Below, in pieces: positions 25,172 through 33,814 of a stretch of DNA of 64,000 bases. The translations under genes were made by a program, and so were the position numbers. This DNA comes from Granulicella mallensis MP5ACTX8 (GTDB taxonomy: Bacteria > Acidobacteriota > Terriglobia > Terriglobales > Acidobacteriaceae), in the NCBI RefSeq assembly GCF_000178955.2, contig NC_016631.1, positions 1,550,001 through 1,614,000 of the forward strand. Direction: 5' to 3'. The notes beneath the pieces were generated by a model. It did no database searches. It was not told where the DNA came from and saw only the letters and a program-made list of their open reading frames with translations. Every line of letters begins with the position of its first letter. Within the stretch, counting starts at the first letter, position 1.

Positions 25172-25941
25172 GACATTCACGTGGAATCATCGCTCTGGCC
25201 GCAGCCGTGGCTGTCATAGGGGGATTGGGGCTTGTTCATCCGTTTGGTAACCCACGTGTCGAGCCTGGAAAGGGGCTCGACACGCTGTTGGTGCACGCAA
25301 GTATGCCTGCTGACGCGAAGAAAATCCTCATCAGCAAATGTGCTGACTGTCACTCGAATGAAACCCGGTGGCCGGTGTATGCACTCCTGGCACCCGGATC
25401 GTGGCTGATCGAGTGGGATATCGTAGAGGCGCGCAAGAAGCTGAATCTCTCATCCTGGGATCAGATGGCTGCCGATGCACAAGAGCAGATGATCGGAGAG
25501 ATCATTCACGAAGCGAAGGCTGGTGAGATGCCGCCGTCGCAGTACCGTCTTCTTCATTGGAAATCTCAACTGACAACTCAGGATGTGGCAACACTCTCGA
25601 GTATGAAAACGAGCGAAGCAACGCAAGCGAGTACAAGCAGCTCTGGCGATGCCGCGCGCGGAAAGATGGTGTTTGAAAAGCGGTGCATGGGCTGCCACAC
25701 GATGGAGACAGATCGGGAAGGACCGCGGCTGGCCGGTGTATTTGGAAGAAAGGCCGGAAGCGTGGCGGGATTCAACTACTCCGAGGGGCTAAAAAAATCT
25801 GGCATTACCTGGGATGAAGCTTCGTTGGAGAAGTGGCTCACCGACCCGGACATGATGGTGCCGGACAACAATATGAGCATCGGTGTTCCGAAGGCTCAGG
25901 AGCGGTCGGATTTGATTGCCTATTTCAAGCAATTTAAATAG
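25168..25941 (+). CDS. Haem_bd domain plus class I cytochrome c (di-heme)
   Basis: 257 residues. An N-terminal hydrophobic segment (6-23) is a membrane anchor or signal. The first heme site C58-x2-C61-H62 is in KCADCHSNETRWPVYALLAP, typical of the Haem_bd domain; the second is C173-x2-C176-H177 (RCMGCHTME), a class I cytochrome c domain with a possible axial Met in DMMVPDNNM. The start is TTG at 25168 with GGAGGAGGG upstream, overlapping the metallophosphoesterase stop by four bases; no ATG or GTG fits in frame. It should carry electrons in the periplasm, perhaps to the cox enzyme encoded next door (inference). Confidence 0.88.
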   Translation: MRHSRGIIALAAAVAVIGGLGLVHPFGNPRVEPGKGLDTLLVHASMPADAKKILISKCADCHSNETRWPVYALLAPGSWLIEWDIVEARKKLNLSSWDQMAADAQEQMIGEIIHEAKAGEMPPSQYRLLHWKSQLTTQDVATLSSMKTSEATQASTSSSGDAARGKMVFEKRCMGCHTMETDREGPRLAGVFGRKAGSVAGFNYSEGLKKSGITWDEASLEKWLTDPDMMVPDNNMSIGVPKAQERSDLIAYFKQFK

Positions 25942-26005
25942 CCGATCGAACGGGTCAGGGAGAGATACAGCATGTTCCTTGGCCAGCCACATTTGCTGCT
26001 CGCTG

Positions 26006-26043
26006 CCGCTGTACGCAGTCGGACCACAGATTGCGTACAGCGG
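26006..26043. terminator. Hairpin between convergent cytochrome c and cox genes
   Basis: CCGCTGTACGCA and TGCGTACAGCGG form a perfect 12-bp stem around 14 bases. It sits between the ends of the cytochrome c gene and the cox operon. No clear T-run follows on either side, so the terminator role is tentative. Confidence 0.55.
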
Positions 26044-26079
26044 GTCAGTATAGGTTCCTGATGCTCTCTACCGAATGCG

Positions 26080-26310
26080 TCAGCGTTCTCGCCGGATGAA
26101 GAGCGTTCCGGCGATGAACAACGCCGCGCCGGTGCCGCCGAGCAGATAGATGGCTTTGCGATAGGCGGCCTGCACCGCAGGCGGTGTCGCGCGGGTGTTG
26201 TCGAGACACTGCGAGCAGCCTTGGCCGAAGCTCTGTGCCGCGATGCCGAGCAGCAACAGGCTGACGAGCCATACCCAGCGCAGGAGGCTGGTTTTCAGGT
26301 GCCTTTTCAT
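26080..26310 (-). CDS. Small Cys-motif membrane protein at the end of the cox operon
   Basis: 76 residues. A signal-like hydrophobic stretch (13-27) is followed by GCSQCLDNTRATPPAVQAAY, with a CxxC just after the likely cleavage site, then a transmembrane helix (54-71, LLGGTGAALFIAGTLFI) and a short basic tail. The ATG overlaps the coxC stop by four bases, so it is translated with the oxidase. No family is recognised; a role as a small subunit or assembly factor of the oxidase is inference. Confidence 0.7.
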   Translation of the reverse strand: MKRHLKTSLLRWVWLVSLLLLGIAAQSFGQGCSQCLDNTRATPPAVQAAYRKAIYLLGGTGAALFIAGTLFIRRER

Positions 26311-27077
26311 TGGCCGTACTCCAGCAGGACGAACAGGAAGATCCAGAGCAGGCCCATCGCGTGCCAGTACCAGACGGTCGCGTCGACGAGGATCTGTCGC
26401 GAAGCGAGCTGGTGGGAGCGGCGGAGTCCGATCAGCGCGGCGATGAGGGCACTTACGCCGATGAAGAGATGAATGGCGTGGGCGATGGTGATGAGGTAGA
26501 AGAAGTGGCTGCTGGGGTTCGACCGGAAGAAGACGTGCTGCGCGGCGAGCTGGTCCCAGGCTATCCATTGTCCCGCGAGAAATAGACCGCCAAGCCCAAG
26601 GGTTACGGAGAGCCAGGCGGCAGCGCGCTGCGAGGTGCGGCGGCTCAGGCCGATCCACTCGTCCATCACATCCACTTCGCGAAACATGCTGCGGCGGGCC
26701 ATCTCCGCGCTGGCTGAGCTCAGGAGGAGCACGGCGGTGTTGAGCCAGAGGATGGAGGGGATGGTGGTTGGCAACCACTCGTTCACGTAGTGGCTGTAGG
26801 CGTCGAAGTGGCCGCTGGCCCGGGTGACGAAGAAGGCGCTGACGATGGCGATGAAGAACATCAGCACAGCGAACAGGCCGAAGAAGAGGCCCATGCGGAC
26901 CTGAGAGAGTCGCTCGCGTGGGCCGCGACGGCCCTGGGGGCGATCGTTCCAGTTGTCGCCGCCTTCGCCATTACCGCCGGTGAGTTTGTCCGTGGGAGGT
27001 CTGCGCCCGGAGCCGTTATCGCTCTCGTGGGCGCGGTGGCGGCGATCGATCTCGGGCGGTGTGAGGATGGGGGACAT
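26307..27077 (-). CDS. coxC: Cytochrome c oxidase subunit III
   Basis: 256 residues. The first about 60 are hydrophilic and rich in Arg and Gly (an N-terminal extension), then come five hydrophobic helices from FFGLFAVLMFFIAIVSAFF onward. Family features include PSILWLNTAVLLLSSASAEM, YLITIAHAIHLFIGVSAL and the closing WYWHAMGLLWIFLFVLLEYG. Subunit III stabilises the catalytic core of heme-copper oxidases. It lies 20 bases after coxA. Confidence 0.93.
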   Translation of the reverse strand: MSPILTPPEIDRRHRAHESDNGSGRRPPTDKLTGGNGEGGDNWNDRPQGRRGPRERLSQVRMGLFFGLFAVLMFFIAIVSAFFVTRASGHFDAYSHYVNEWLPTTIPSILWLNTAVLLLSSASAEMARRSMFREVDVMDEWIGLSRRTSQRAAAWLSVTLGLGGLFLAGQWIAWDQLAAQHVFFRSNPSSHFFYLITIAHAIHLFIGVSALIAALIGLRRSHQLASRQILVDATVWYWHAMGLLWIFLFVLLEYGQ

Positions 27078-27097
27078 GGCGTGCCTTGTTTTTCAGC

Positions 27098-28816
27098 TTA
27101 CTCCGGAGGAAGCGTAGACGTCGCGCCTGATTCCCACTGCGGGTGAAAAGATACTCCATCCTCTGAATAGTGACAAGGGCCTCGATAGGTTACGAGGCCT
27201 GTGGGCTCGTCTTCGGTAGATGCCTCGTTGAAAGCCTGTGGTGCCCACTCCATCGTCGTTGCCGACCAGGGGTTGGGCGTTACGAGGAGGCGTGAGCGCA
27301 GGGTCAGCACGAGGTTGAGCAGGAAGGGAAGCTGCGCGCAGGCGAGGAAGAGGGCTGAGTAGGTGATGCCATGTTGCACAGGTAGGGTGGTTTGCAGCAA
27401 CTGGCTTGCGGGGCCACTTCCACCGCCGGTGAGCTGGGCATACTGACGTGGCTCTCCTGCGAGTCCGGTCAGGTGCATCGGAAGGAACGTACCGTATGCC
27501 CCGATCAAGGTACCGGCAAAGTGCAGCTTGCCCAGCCGCTCCGAGAGCAGGCGACCGAAGAGCAGGGGGAACCAGTAGTAGGTCGCGCAGAAGAGACCGA
27601 AGATGCCGGCCATTGCCATGATGAGATGAAAGTGCGCGACGACGAAGAAGGTGTTGTGCAGGTACTCGTCGAGGATGGGCTGCGCGAGGATCGGGCCGGT
27701 AAGGCCGCCGGTGATGAACAGCGAGACGAAGCCGAGCGCGAAGAGCATCGGCGTGGTGAGCCGGGGGCGCGAGCGCCAGATGGTGGCAAGCCAGCTCAGG
27801 ACCTTGGCGGATGAGGGCAGGGCGATGGCCATCGACGAGAGTGCGAAGACCGAGCCTGCGAAAGGGTTTAGGCCCGCGACGAACATGTGGTGTCCCCAGA
27901 CGAGGATGCCGAGGAACCCGATGAGCAGGGTGGTTGCGATCATCAGCCGATAGGCAAAGACCCGGCGGTGCGCGAAGTTGGCCAGCACCATGGAGGTGAG
28001 GCCCATGCCGGGGAGGATGGCGATGTAGACCTCGGGGTGGCCGAAGAACCAGAAGAGATGGAGCCAGAGTAGCGGGGAGCCGTCGCCGTGGTGCTGCAGC
28101 AGGACACCGTTGACGAGATCGTTGGTGGGGATGAAGAAGCCGCTCTGCAGATGGCGGTCGCAGAAGAGCATGGCCAGCGCAGCCAGCAGCACGGAGAAGA
28201 CGAGCACGCTGAGCAGGGCGGCGGTGAACCATCCCCAGACGGTGAGCGGAAGCCGCTGCCAGCTCATGCCTTCGCCGCGCAGCTTGACGATGGTTGTCAG
28301 AGTGTTGATAGCGCCCAGGGTGGATGCGAGGGAGAACAACGCGATAGCAGCGAGCCACACGTCCATGCCCTCGCCCTGGCCAGGGCCGGCGAGCGCGGTG
28401 GCGGAGAGTGGAGGGTAGGCCGTCCAGCCGGAGATGGGCGAGCCGCCGGGGACGAAGAACGCTGCCAGCAGTACCAGGAGAGCCAGGCCGGTAATCCACA
28501 TGCTCGCGGCGTTGAGGCGGGGAAACGCCATGCGCCGCGCGCCGATCTGCGCAGGCAGGATGAGGTTGCCGAAGCCCGACTGTGGCGCGACCGTGAGCAC
28601 GAAGAACAGCATCAGGGTCCCGTGCATGGTGACCAGGGCGAGGTACTCTTCGGGCAGAATGAGGCCGTGCAGCGGCAGAGACCACGCAGGCCAGGTGAGG
28701 TGCAGGCGCATCAGCAGCGAGAGTACGGTGCCGACGCAGGCCGCTGCCAGCGAGATTGCCAGGTAGCCGAAGCCCACGGTGCGATGGTGGGTCCAGCGGC
28801 TGTGTTGAGCTGTCAT
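27098..28816 (-). CDS. coxA: Cytochrome c oxidase subunit I
   Basis: 572 residues, the heme-copper catalytic subunit. Key motifs are MHGTLMLFFVL with the low-spin heme His, WFFGHPEVYIAILPGMG (CuB His with the cross-linked Tyr and the D-channel Glu), WGHHMFVAG (two CuB His), LPSSAKVLSW (K-channel Lys) and VVAHFHLIMA (heme His pair). These mark it as an A-type oxidase. The ATG at 28816 overlaps the coxB stop by four bases; the frame remains open far upstream inside coxB but that part is not coding. Confidence 0.96.
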   Translation of the reverse strand: MTAQHSRWTHHRTVGFGYLAISLAAACVGTVLSLLMRLHLTWPAWSLPLHGLILPEEYLALVTMHGTLMLFFVLTVAPQSGFGNLILPAQIGARRMAFPRLNAASMWITGLALLVLLAAFFVPGGSPISGWTAYPPLSATALAGPGQGEGMDVWLAAIALFSLASTLGAINTLTTIVKLRGEGMSWQRLPLTVWGWFTAALLSVLVFSVLLAALAMLFCDRHLQSGFFIPTNDLVNGVLLQHHGDGSPLLWLHLFWFFGHPEVYIAILPGMGLTSMVLANFAHRRVFAYRLMIATTLLIGFLGILVWGHHMFVAGLNPFAGSVFALSSMAIALPSSAKVLSWLATIWRSRPRLTTPMLFALGFVSLFITGGLTGPILAQPILDEYLHNTFFVVAHFHLIMAMAGIFGLFCATYYWFPLLFGRLLSERLGKLHFAGTLIGAYGTFLPMHLTGLAGEPRQYAQLTGGGSGPASQLLQTTLPVQHGITYSALFLACAQLPFLLNLVLTLRSRLLVTPNPWSATTMEWAPQAFNEASTEDEPTGLVTYRGPCHYSEDGVSFHPQWESGATSTLPPE

Positions 28817-29577
28817 GGCTGACCTCGCTTGCCGGCGGCGGCTTCGTGGGCCAGCAGCCAGGTGTCGAACGCTGCGGGGGGAAGCACGAGCATCGTGGCC
28901 TGCATGCGATAGTGTCCGAGGCCGCACAGTTGCGTGCAGAGGATGGCGTAGCTGCCGGGCTGCGTCGGCGTGAAGTGGATGTGGGCCGTCTGGCCGGGCA
29001 CGGCGTTCTGCTTCAGGCGCATCTCGGGTACGGAGAAGCCGTGGATGACGTCCTGCGCATGCAGCGCGAGATCGACTTCGCGTCCGACGGGCAGGACGAG
29101 CTGGCTGGTGACGAGATCGTCCGCACCGTGGCGGTCCGCCGGGTCGAGCCCGAGGGGATTGCCTTCGCCCGGCGCGACGAGAACGGGTTTGGTCTCGCCA
29201 AACGCAGCGTCTGTGCCGGGATAGCGGAAGTACCAAGCGAACTGCATACCCGTGACCTCCACCTGCATGGCCGTGAGGCTGGCGCCTGTGTAGCGCTGCG
29301 CTGCCCAGAGCTGTTGGGCGCGGGCTGCGAGGAATGCGAATAGCAGTGTGAGCGCGGCGAGCGGGAGGTACTCCAGCAGCAGCGTGTGGACCGGGCGGGA
29401 GGCGCGTCGCCGGAACATCAGGCCGGCGAGCAGGATCAGGTGTGCGAGCGCGAGTAGCGCCAGTGCGATCCAGAGGTTCAACAGCAGGTGGGCGTCGAGT
29501 GCGGGGCCGTGTGCGGAGGCGTCGACGGGCAGACGCCAGAAGCGTTGGCCGGTAGCGATCGCCTGCGCAGAGTGCAT
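28813..29577 (-). CDS. coxB: Cytochrome c oxidase subunit II
   Basis: 254 residues with two membrane helices (about 30-52 and 68-86) and a C-terminal cupredoxin domain. The binuclear CuA site is C214-x3-C218-x3-H222-x2-M225 in CTQLCGLGHYRM, with the upstream His in VIHGFSVPE. No cytochrome c domain is fused, so an external cytochrome c is needed. It is first in the order coxB-coxA-coxC-small protein. The usual N-terminal signal peptide is not obvious. Confidence 0.94.
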   Translation of the reverse strand: MHSAQAIATGQRFWRLPVDASAHGPALDAHLLLNLWIALALLALAHLILLAGLMFRRRASRPVHTLLLEYLPLAALTLLFAFLAARAQQLWAAQRYTGASLTAMQVEVTGMQFAWYFRYPGTDAAFGETKPVLVAPGEGNPLGLDPADRHGADDLVTSQLVLPVGREVDLALHAQDVIHGFSVPEMRLKQNAVPGQTAHIHFTPTQPGSYAILCTQLCGLGHYRMQATMLVLPPAAFDTWLLAHEAAAGKRGQP

Positions 29578-29597
29578 AAGTTGATTGTAGTGGTGTA

Positions 29598-29673
29598 GCT
29601 CGTAACTCGAAGCTCGCGACTCAATCCAGGGCGTTCAGGTCGAGCTATGAGTTTCGAGAGGCGAGTTACGAGC
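29598..29673. repeat. R3-type palindrome overlapping the pdxT stop
   Basis: GCTCGTAACTCG and CGAGTTACGAGC form perfect 12-base arms, with inner words GAAGCTCGCGACTC and CGAGCTATGAGTTTCGAGAG that also pair partly. The right arm supplies the last codons and stop of pdxT (29666). It lies between pdxT and coxB and can act as a terminator for pdxT. Confidence 0.75.
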
Positions 29674-30250
29674 GGGCTTGATGGACCATGTCCAGGAAGA
29701 GTTGGTGGACGCGGGTGTCGGTGCTGAGTTCAGGATGGAAGGTTGCGGCGAGCAGCGGGCCTTTGCGAACGAGCGCGGGATCGTCGCCGCGGCGGGCGAG
29801 AATCTCGATGCCTTCACCGATACGGCTGATGCGCGGGGCGCGGATGAAGACCATCTCCATCGGGCCGCCGGGAAGCGTGGTTTCGGTGCTCAGGATGGCC
29901 GAGTCGTTCTGGCGTCCGTAGGCGTTGCGTTCGACGGCGATGTCGAGCACGCCGAAGGAGCGCTGTGTTGGATTGGCGACGTCCTTCGCCAGCAGGATGC
30001 AGCCGGCGCAGGTGCCGAACGTGGGCTTTGTGTGAACGAACTCATCGAGCGCGTCGTAAAAGCCTGCGCGTTCGAGATGCTTGAGGAAGGTCGTCGACTC
30101 GCCACCGGGGATGATGAGCCCGTCGAGCCCTGCGAGCTGCTCCGGCCTGCGCACCAGGCGAACGGATGCGCCGAGCTCCGTGAGGCGCTCGGCGTGAATG
30201 TCGTAGGCGCCTTGCAAGGCGAGGACACCGATGATGGGTCTATCAGTCAT
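29666..30250 (-). CDS. pdxT: Pyridoxal 5'-phosphate synthase glutaminase subunit
   Basis: 194 residues of the class I glutaminase family. It releases ammonia from glutamine and passes it to PdxS for PLP synthesis. The catalytic triad is Cys81 (FGTCAGC), His172 and Glu174 (FHPELSTD); GLIIPGGEST at 44-53 is the family PGGES motif. The ATG at 30250 begins MTDRPIIGVLALQG, which matches family N-termini; the frame upstream is not conserved. It is split from pdxS by one unknown gene on the same strand. Confidence 0.96.
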   Translation of the reverse strand: MTDRPIIGVLALQGAYDIHAERLTELGASVRLVRRPEQLAGLDGLIIPGGESTTFLKHLERAGFYDALDEFVHTKPTFGTCAGCILLAKDVANPTQRSFGVLDIAVERNAYGRQNDSAILSTETTLPGGPMEMVFIRAPRISRIGEGIEILARRGDDPALVRKGPLLAATFHPELSTDTRVHQLFLDMVHQARS

Positions 30251-30310
30251 TTCTGTTCTTAAGTTTACTTTGAATGAGTAACAGACCAAAGATCGATCTA
30301 TCACCCTGGA

Positions 30311-31045
30311 CTACAGACGACCAGCGTCAGGCCAGTTTTGCCAGTGCGTGTTGGATGGCAACGACGGACGATAGTGTTCTACCTCTCCCGTAACAAGAAC
30401 CTGGGCGAGTTGCTGAAAGGTCTCCGATTCGCTTGGGAGTTCGCCATTGACCACATCAGGATGGTGCCACTCTGCAAGATCTAATATCCGGGTCATATCG
30501 GGAAGCACGCTCAAACGCTGCTCCTGCGGAGTTGCGAGGACAGCACGAGTTGCGTCAGACAGGAAGCGACATAGTTCAAAGACCTGAACCTGTGGGGGTA
30601 TTTCCAACTCGATACCGCGAAGCTTGTACTCCCCGAGAGAGGGTAATCGAAATGTTTGATTGCGGATTTCGATCTCTTCGACGCTCTCGGCGGCGAGTTC
30701 TCCATTCAGCCATGCCCCTTCGCTGATGGGGTAGATGAAGCGGGAATCGTTATGTGGATTCGTTGCTATGTAGCGGTCGTATGCTTCTCGACTGACATAC
30801 TTTTCCGGTGCATCTCGGTTGTAGAGGGTGCTTGCGAAGGTATGAATATGGGTGTCGGGTAATCCGGAGCGAGGGGAGAATCCGAACACTTCAATCACCA
30901 TCGCCCAGTCTGATACAGACCGGTAGAGCGAAAGATGCGTGCCGGCCAGATAGACGTAACCGTTGTCCAGCATTGGAAACGTAAAGGTTTCGCAACAGCG
31001 ATCGAGAATGGAAAGAATATGTGCGGAGTCAAAGGGCATCCGCAC
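30311..31045 (-). CDS. Hypothetical cytoplasmic protein between pdxS and pdxT (DUF7003-like)
   Basis: 244 residues, no signal peptide and no membrane segment. The N-terminus ILDRCCETFTFPMLDNGYVY and DWAMVIEVFGFSPRSGLPD resemble the DUF7003 proteins scattered among many bacteria; that assignment is from memory and only tentative. Base composition is lower in GC than in the flanking pdx genes. It lies 43 bases after pdxS and 60 bases before pdxT. Its occurrence inside a PLP synthase locus may be accidental insertion; no PLP-related motif is visible. Confidence 0.7.
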   Translation of the reverse strand: MRMPFDSAHILSILDRCCETFTFPMLDNGYVYLAGTHLSLYRSVSDWAMVIEVFGFSPRSGLPDTHIHTFASTLYNRDAPEKYVSREAYDRYIATNPHNDSRFIYPISEGAWLNGELAAESVEEIEIRNQTFRLPSLGEYKLRGIELEIPPQVQVFELCRFLSDATRAVLATPQEQRLSVLPDMTRILDLAEWHHPDVVNGELPSESETFQQLAQVLVTGEVEHYRPSLPSNTHWQNWPDAGRL

Positions 31046-31088
31046 ATATTTTACATTCAGCCGGGCTGGCTGCAGATCACGGGCCGAG

Positions 31089-32099
31089 TTACCAACCGCG
31101 CGTTTGCATCAGGTTCTTCTCTTCGATCGCAGCAGCGGCGAGGCCTTTCATGCTTCCGATGATGGCTTCCGAGGCTTCGGCGACGATCTTCGGATCGTTG
31201 AAGTGCAGCGTTGCGAGGACGATGGCCTTGGCGCGTGAGACGGCTTCTGCGCGCTCTTCCGGATTACGGGGCTGGCCGACGTCCTTGCTGGTGCAGAGGC
31301 CGATCTCGGCATCCTGGGCGGTCCAGAGGTCGACATCGAGCGGCTTGGCGCCATCCTTCATGAAGATGCCGGAGCCGACGAAGATCGTCTCTGCGCCGAG
31401 CTGCATCATGAGAGCTGCGTCGGCGGGCGTTGCGATGCCGCCGGCGGAGAAGTTGGGGACGGGCAGTTTGCCGGACTTCGCGACCATGCGGACCAGCTCA
31501 TAGGGAGCGCCGTGAACCTTGGCGGCGTTATAGAGCTCTTCGTCACCGAGCACGGTGAGGGCCTTGATCTCGCGAACGATCTGACGCATGTGCTGCACGG
31601 CGTGAACGACGTCGCCGGTGCCGGGCTCGCCCTTGGTGCGGATCATCGCAGCGCCTTCGGCAATGCGTCGCAGAGCTTCACCGAGATTGCGCGCGCCGCA
31701 GACGAACGGTGTCGTGAAGGCGTGCTTGTCGATGTGGTAGACCTCATCGGCGGGGGTGAGGACTTCGCTCTCGTCGATGAAATCGACGCCGAGCGACTGC
31801 AGTACCTGGGCCTCGGCGAAGTGGCCGATGCGGGCCTTGGCCATGACCGGGATGGTCGCGACGGCCATGATGTCTTTGATGAGCTTGGGATTCGCCATGC
31901 GGGCGACGCCGCCTTCAGCGCGAATCATAGCGGGGACGCGCTCAAGTGCCATGACGGCGACTGCGCCGGCTTCTTCAGCGATGCGGGCCTGCTCGACGTT
32001 CATCACGTCCATGATGACGCCGCCCTTGAGCATCTCGGCGAGACCTAATTTGAGCCGCAGCGACGGTGCTGCGCCAGTTCCGTTGTTTTCCTGTGCCAT
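31089..32099 (-). CDS. pdxS: Pyridoxal 5'-phosphate synthase lyase subunit
   Basis: 336 residues of the PdxS/SNZ (beta/alpha)8 barrel. It makes PLP from ribose 5-phosphate, glyceraldehyde 3-phosphate and ammonia from PdxT. Conserved features are [44 protein letters not shown] with the Schiff-base Lys88, and [20 protein letters not shown]. The ATG at 32099 has GGGGGAG upstream; a longer start at 32144 is not supported. The N-terminal about 15 residues (NNGTGAAPS) are a small extension. Confidence 0.97.
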   Translation of the reverse strand: MAQENNGTGAAPSLRLKLGLAEMLKGGVIMDVMNVEQARIAEEAGAVAVMALERVPAMIRAEGGVARMANPKLIKDIMAVATIPVMAKARIGHFAEAQVLQSLGVDFIDESEVLTPADEVYHIDKHAFTTPFVCGARNLGEALRRIAEGAAMIRTKGEPGTGDVVHAVQHMRQIVREIKALTVLGDEELYNAAKVHGAPYELVRMVAKSGKLPVPNFSAGGIATPADAALMMQLGAETIFVGSGIFMKDGAKPLDVDLWTAQDAEIGLCTSKDVGQPRNPEERAEAVSRAKAIVLATLHFNDPKIVAEASEAIIGSMKGLAAAAIEEKNLMQTRGW

Positions 32100-32243
32100 A
32101 GCGAACTCCCCCTGCAGCAGCGATGAGATGACCATCCTGCCCAAAGGGTAAGTTTATCAGTTTGTGATGGGCTATGTGATTACGGGCAGAAAGGGCGAGA
32201 TTGGGGTCCTGAGGCGGTCGAAAGGCTCTCCCGAATCAGCGGG

Positions 32244-32350
32244 CATTCCCTCCGTGGCTAAAGCCACCTTGCTGAAAGTGATGATGCGGCGGGACTAAAG
32301 TCCCGCCCTTTCAAAGCACCAATCTTGCCTTTCAAAACAGTAATCCTGCC
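32244..32350. repeat. R1 repeat with extra CTTTCAAA units
   Basis: CATTCCCTCCGTGGCTAAAG start, GGCGGGACTAAAGTCCCGCC palindrome, then three successive units of the form TGCC-CTTTCAAAAC-AGTAATC (ends near 32318, 32339 and 32358). It corresponds to the recN-downstream copy at 13627. It occupies most of the gap between the M16 protease end and the pdxS start. Confidence 0.75.
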
Positions 32351-32376
32351 CTTCAGAGCACGCTATTGCTCTGAAG
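32351..32376 (-). terminator. Hairpin overlapping the stop of the non-catalytic M16 gene
   Basis: CTTCAGAGCA and TGCTCTGAAG form a perfect 10-bp stem around six bases; the M16 stop codon (32363-32365) lies in the loop. It merges with the R1 repeat next to it. Confidence 0.55.
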
Positions 32377-33814
32377 GGGCTCCGGGGATGCTGATGTCGA
32401 GCGTGGTCACCTTCCCGAGCCCGTCGAGTGGCGGCTGGATCTCGCTGGAGTTGCCCACTACGACGATGGCGAGCTTCTCCGGCTGGACATACTTCTGCGC
32501 GACGCGAGCCACATCCGCTGAGGTCACGCGTTCGATCCCGGCACGATAGCGTTCCAGGAAGTCCGCGGGGTAGCCGTAGACGGCGAGCGTTACCTGCTCG
32601 CTCAGCACCTTTTCAGGAGTGTCGTAGTGGAAGACGAAGGAGTTCAACAGATCGCTCTTGGCGCTACGCAGCTCATCCTCGGTGGGAGGATCGGTGCGCA
32701 GGCGGCGGACTTCGTCGAGCGTGGCCTTGGTTGCGGCCACGGTGCTGGAGCTCTTGGTGCCCAGGCCTACCGCGAAGAGTCCGGGATGGTCATAGGCCGC
32801 GCCGAAGTTGCCGCCGACGTCGTAGGCCAATCCGAGCTTCGTGCGAACGTTCTGCACGACCCGCGAGCCGAAGCCGCCGGAGAAGACCTCGTTCATCACG
32901 CTGAGCGCGTAGTAGTCGGGATTGTCTTCCTGCGTGCCTAGTCCGACCATGTACACGTTGGATTGATCGACATCGGCCTTGTTGGCGAAGTAAACGCCGG
33001 CTGGAGGCTCGGTGAACTCTACCTTGGCGGACTTGAGTTGAGTTCCACGCGGCAGGGGAGCGAAGGCCGCGCGCAGCTTCGCTTCCATCGCCTTGGCATC
33101 GAAGTCGCCGATGACGCCAACGATCAGGTTGCTGCCCGTAAATGTTTTTTCGTGCCAGGCGCGAAGGTCTTCGAGGGTGACGGCGGAGACCGTGGCGAGC
33201 TCTTCGGAGCGGCCGTAGGGATTGGTTTTGCCGTAGGCAATTTCGACGGCTTCGCGCTGGGCGATGCCGCTGGCGTCATCGTTGCGGCGTAGGATGCCGC
33301 TGGCGAGGCTCTGCTTGGCGAGCTCCAGCTTCTGCTGCTGGAAGGCGGGGTGCTGGAGCAGGTCCATGGCTACGCCGAAGACGCTGTCGAAGTCCTTCGC
33401 GAAGCTCGACCAGCTCAGGGATGTGGAGGCCTGGCCTCCGCCGGTTTCGACGGTTGCGGCCTTCGCGGCGAGTTGATCGTCCATGGCGTCGCCGTTTGCG
33501 GTAGCGGTTCCGCTGGTCCGCCAGGCTTCTCCGTAGAGCGATATGAGTCCGACCTTGTCGGCTGGTTCGTCGCGACTGCCGCCGCGTATGCGGATGAAGC
33601 CGCTCACGAACGGAAGCTCATGGTCTTCTTCGAGGAAGAGTTGAACGCCGTTGGGTAGCTCCACCTTGATCGGCTGGACAGGTTTGAACTCATGCAGCGT
33701 AGGAATCGGGATGGCTTTCCAGGGCTCGTGGGGTGCTGGTGTTTGAGCGAAGGCTGTTGTGGAGAGACCTGCGATCAGAGCCAGGGTAAGAAGGCGTGGG
33801 GTGAAGTTGGTCAT
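32363..33814 (-). CDS. M16-family peptidase homologue, non-catalytic partner
   Basis: 483 residues with a signal peptide (LLTLALIAGLSTTAFAQ). The fold matches M16 (pitrilysin) proteins: KVELPNGVQLFLEEDHELPF at the N-terminus, SNLIVGVIGDFDAKAMEAKL, and a C-terminal domain with GGFGSRVVQNVRTKLGLAYD. The zinc motif HxxEH is absent; the equivalent place reads GLISLYGEAWRTSG. It therefore likely pairs with the HxxEH-bearing neighbour (33811-35397) as a heterodimer, as in known two-subunit M16 proteases. Start and stop overlap by four bases. Confidence 0.88.
   Translation of the reverse strand: MTNFTPRLLTLALIAGLSTTAFAQTPAPHEPWKAIPIPTLHEFKPVQPIKVELPNGVQLFLEEDHELPFVSGFIRIRGGSRDEPADKVGLISLYGEAWRTSGTATANGDAMDDQLAAKAATVETGGGQASTSLSWSSFAKDFDSVFGVAMDLLQHPAFQQQKLELAKQSLASGILRRNDDASGIAQREAVEIAYGKTNPYGRSEELATVSAVTLEDLRAWHEKTFTGSNLIVGVIGDFDAKAMEAKLRAAFAPLPRGTQLKSAKVEFTEPPAGVYFANKADVDQSNVYMVGLGTQEDNPDYYALSVMNEVFSGGFGSRVVQNVRTKLGLAYDVGGNFGAAYDHPGLFAVGLGTKSSSTVAATKATLDEVRRLRTDPPTEDELRSAKSDLLNSFVFHYDTPEKVLSEQVTLAVYGYPADFLERYRAGIERVTSADVARVAQKYVQPEKLAIVVVGNSSEIQPPLDGLGKVTTLDISIPGAPSEQ

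Noticed and set aside
27093..28685. 530-codon frame overlapping coxA on the same strand in another phase
   Set aside because: Arg/His/Pro-rich translation with no domain; coxA in the true phase carries all heme and copper ligands.
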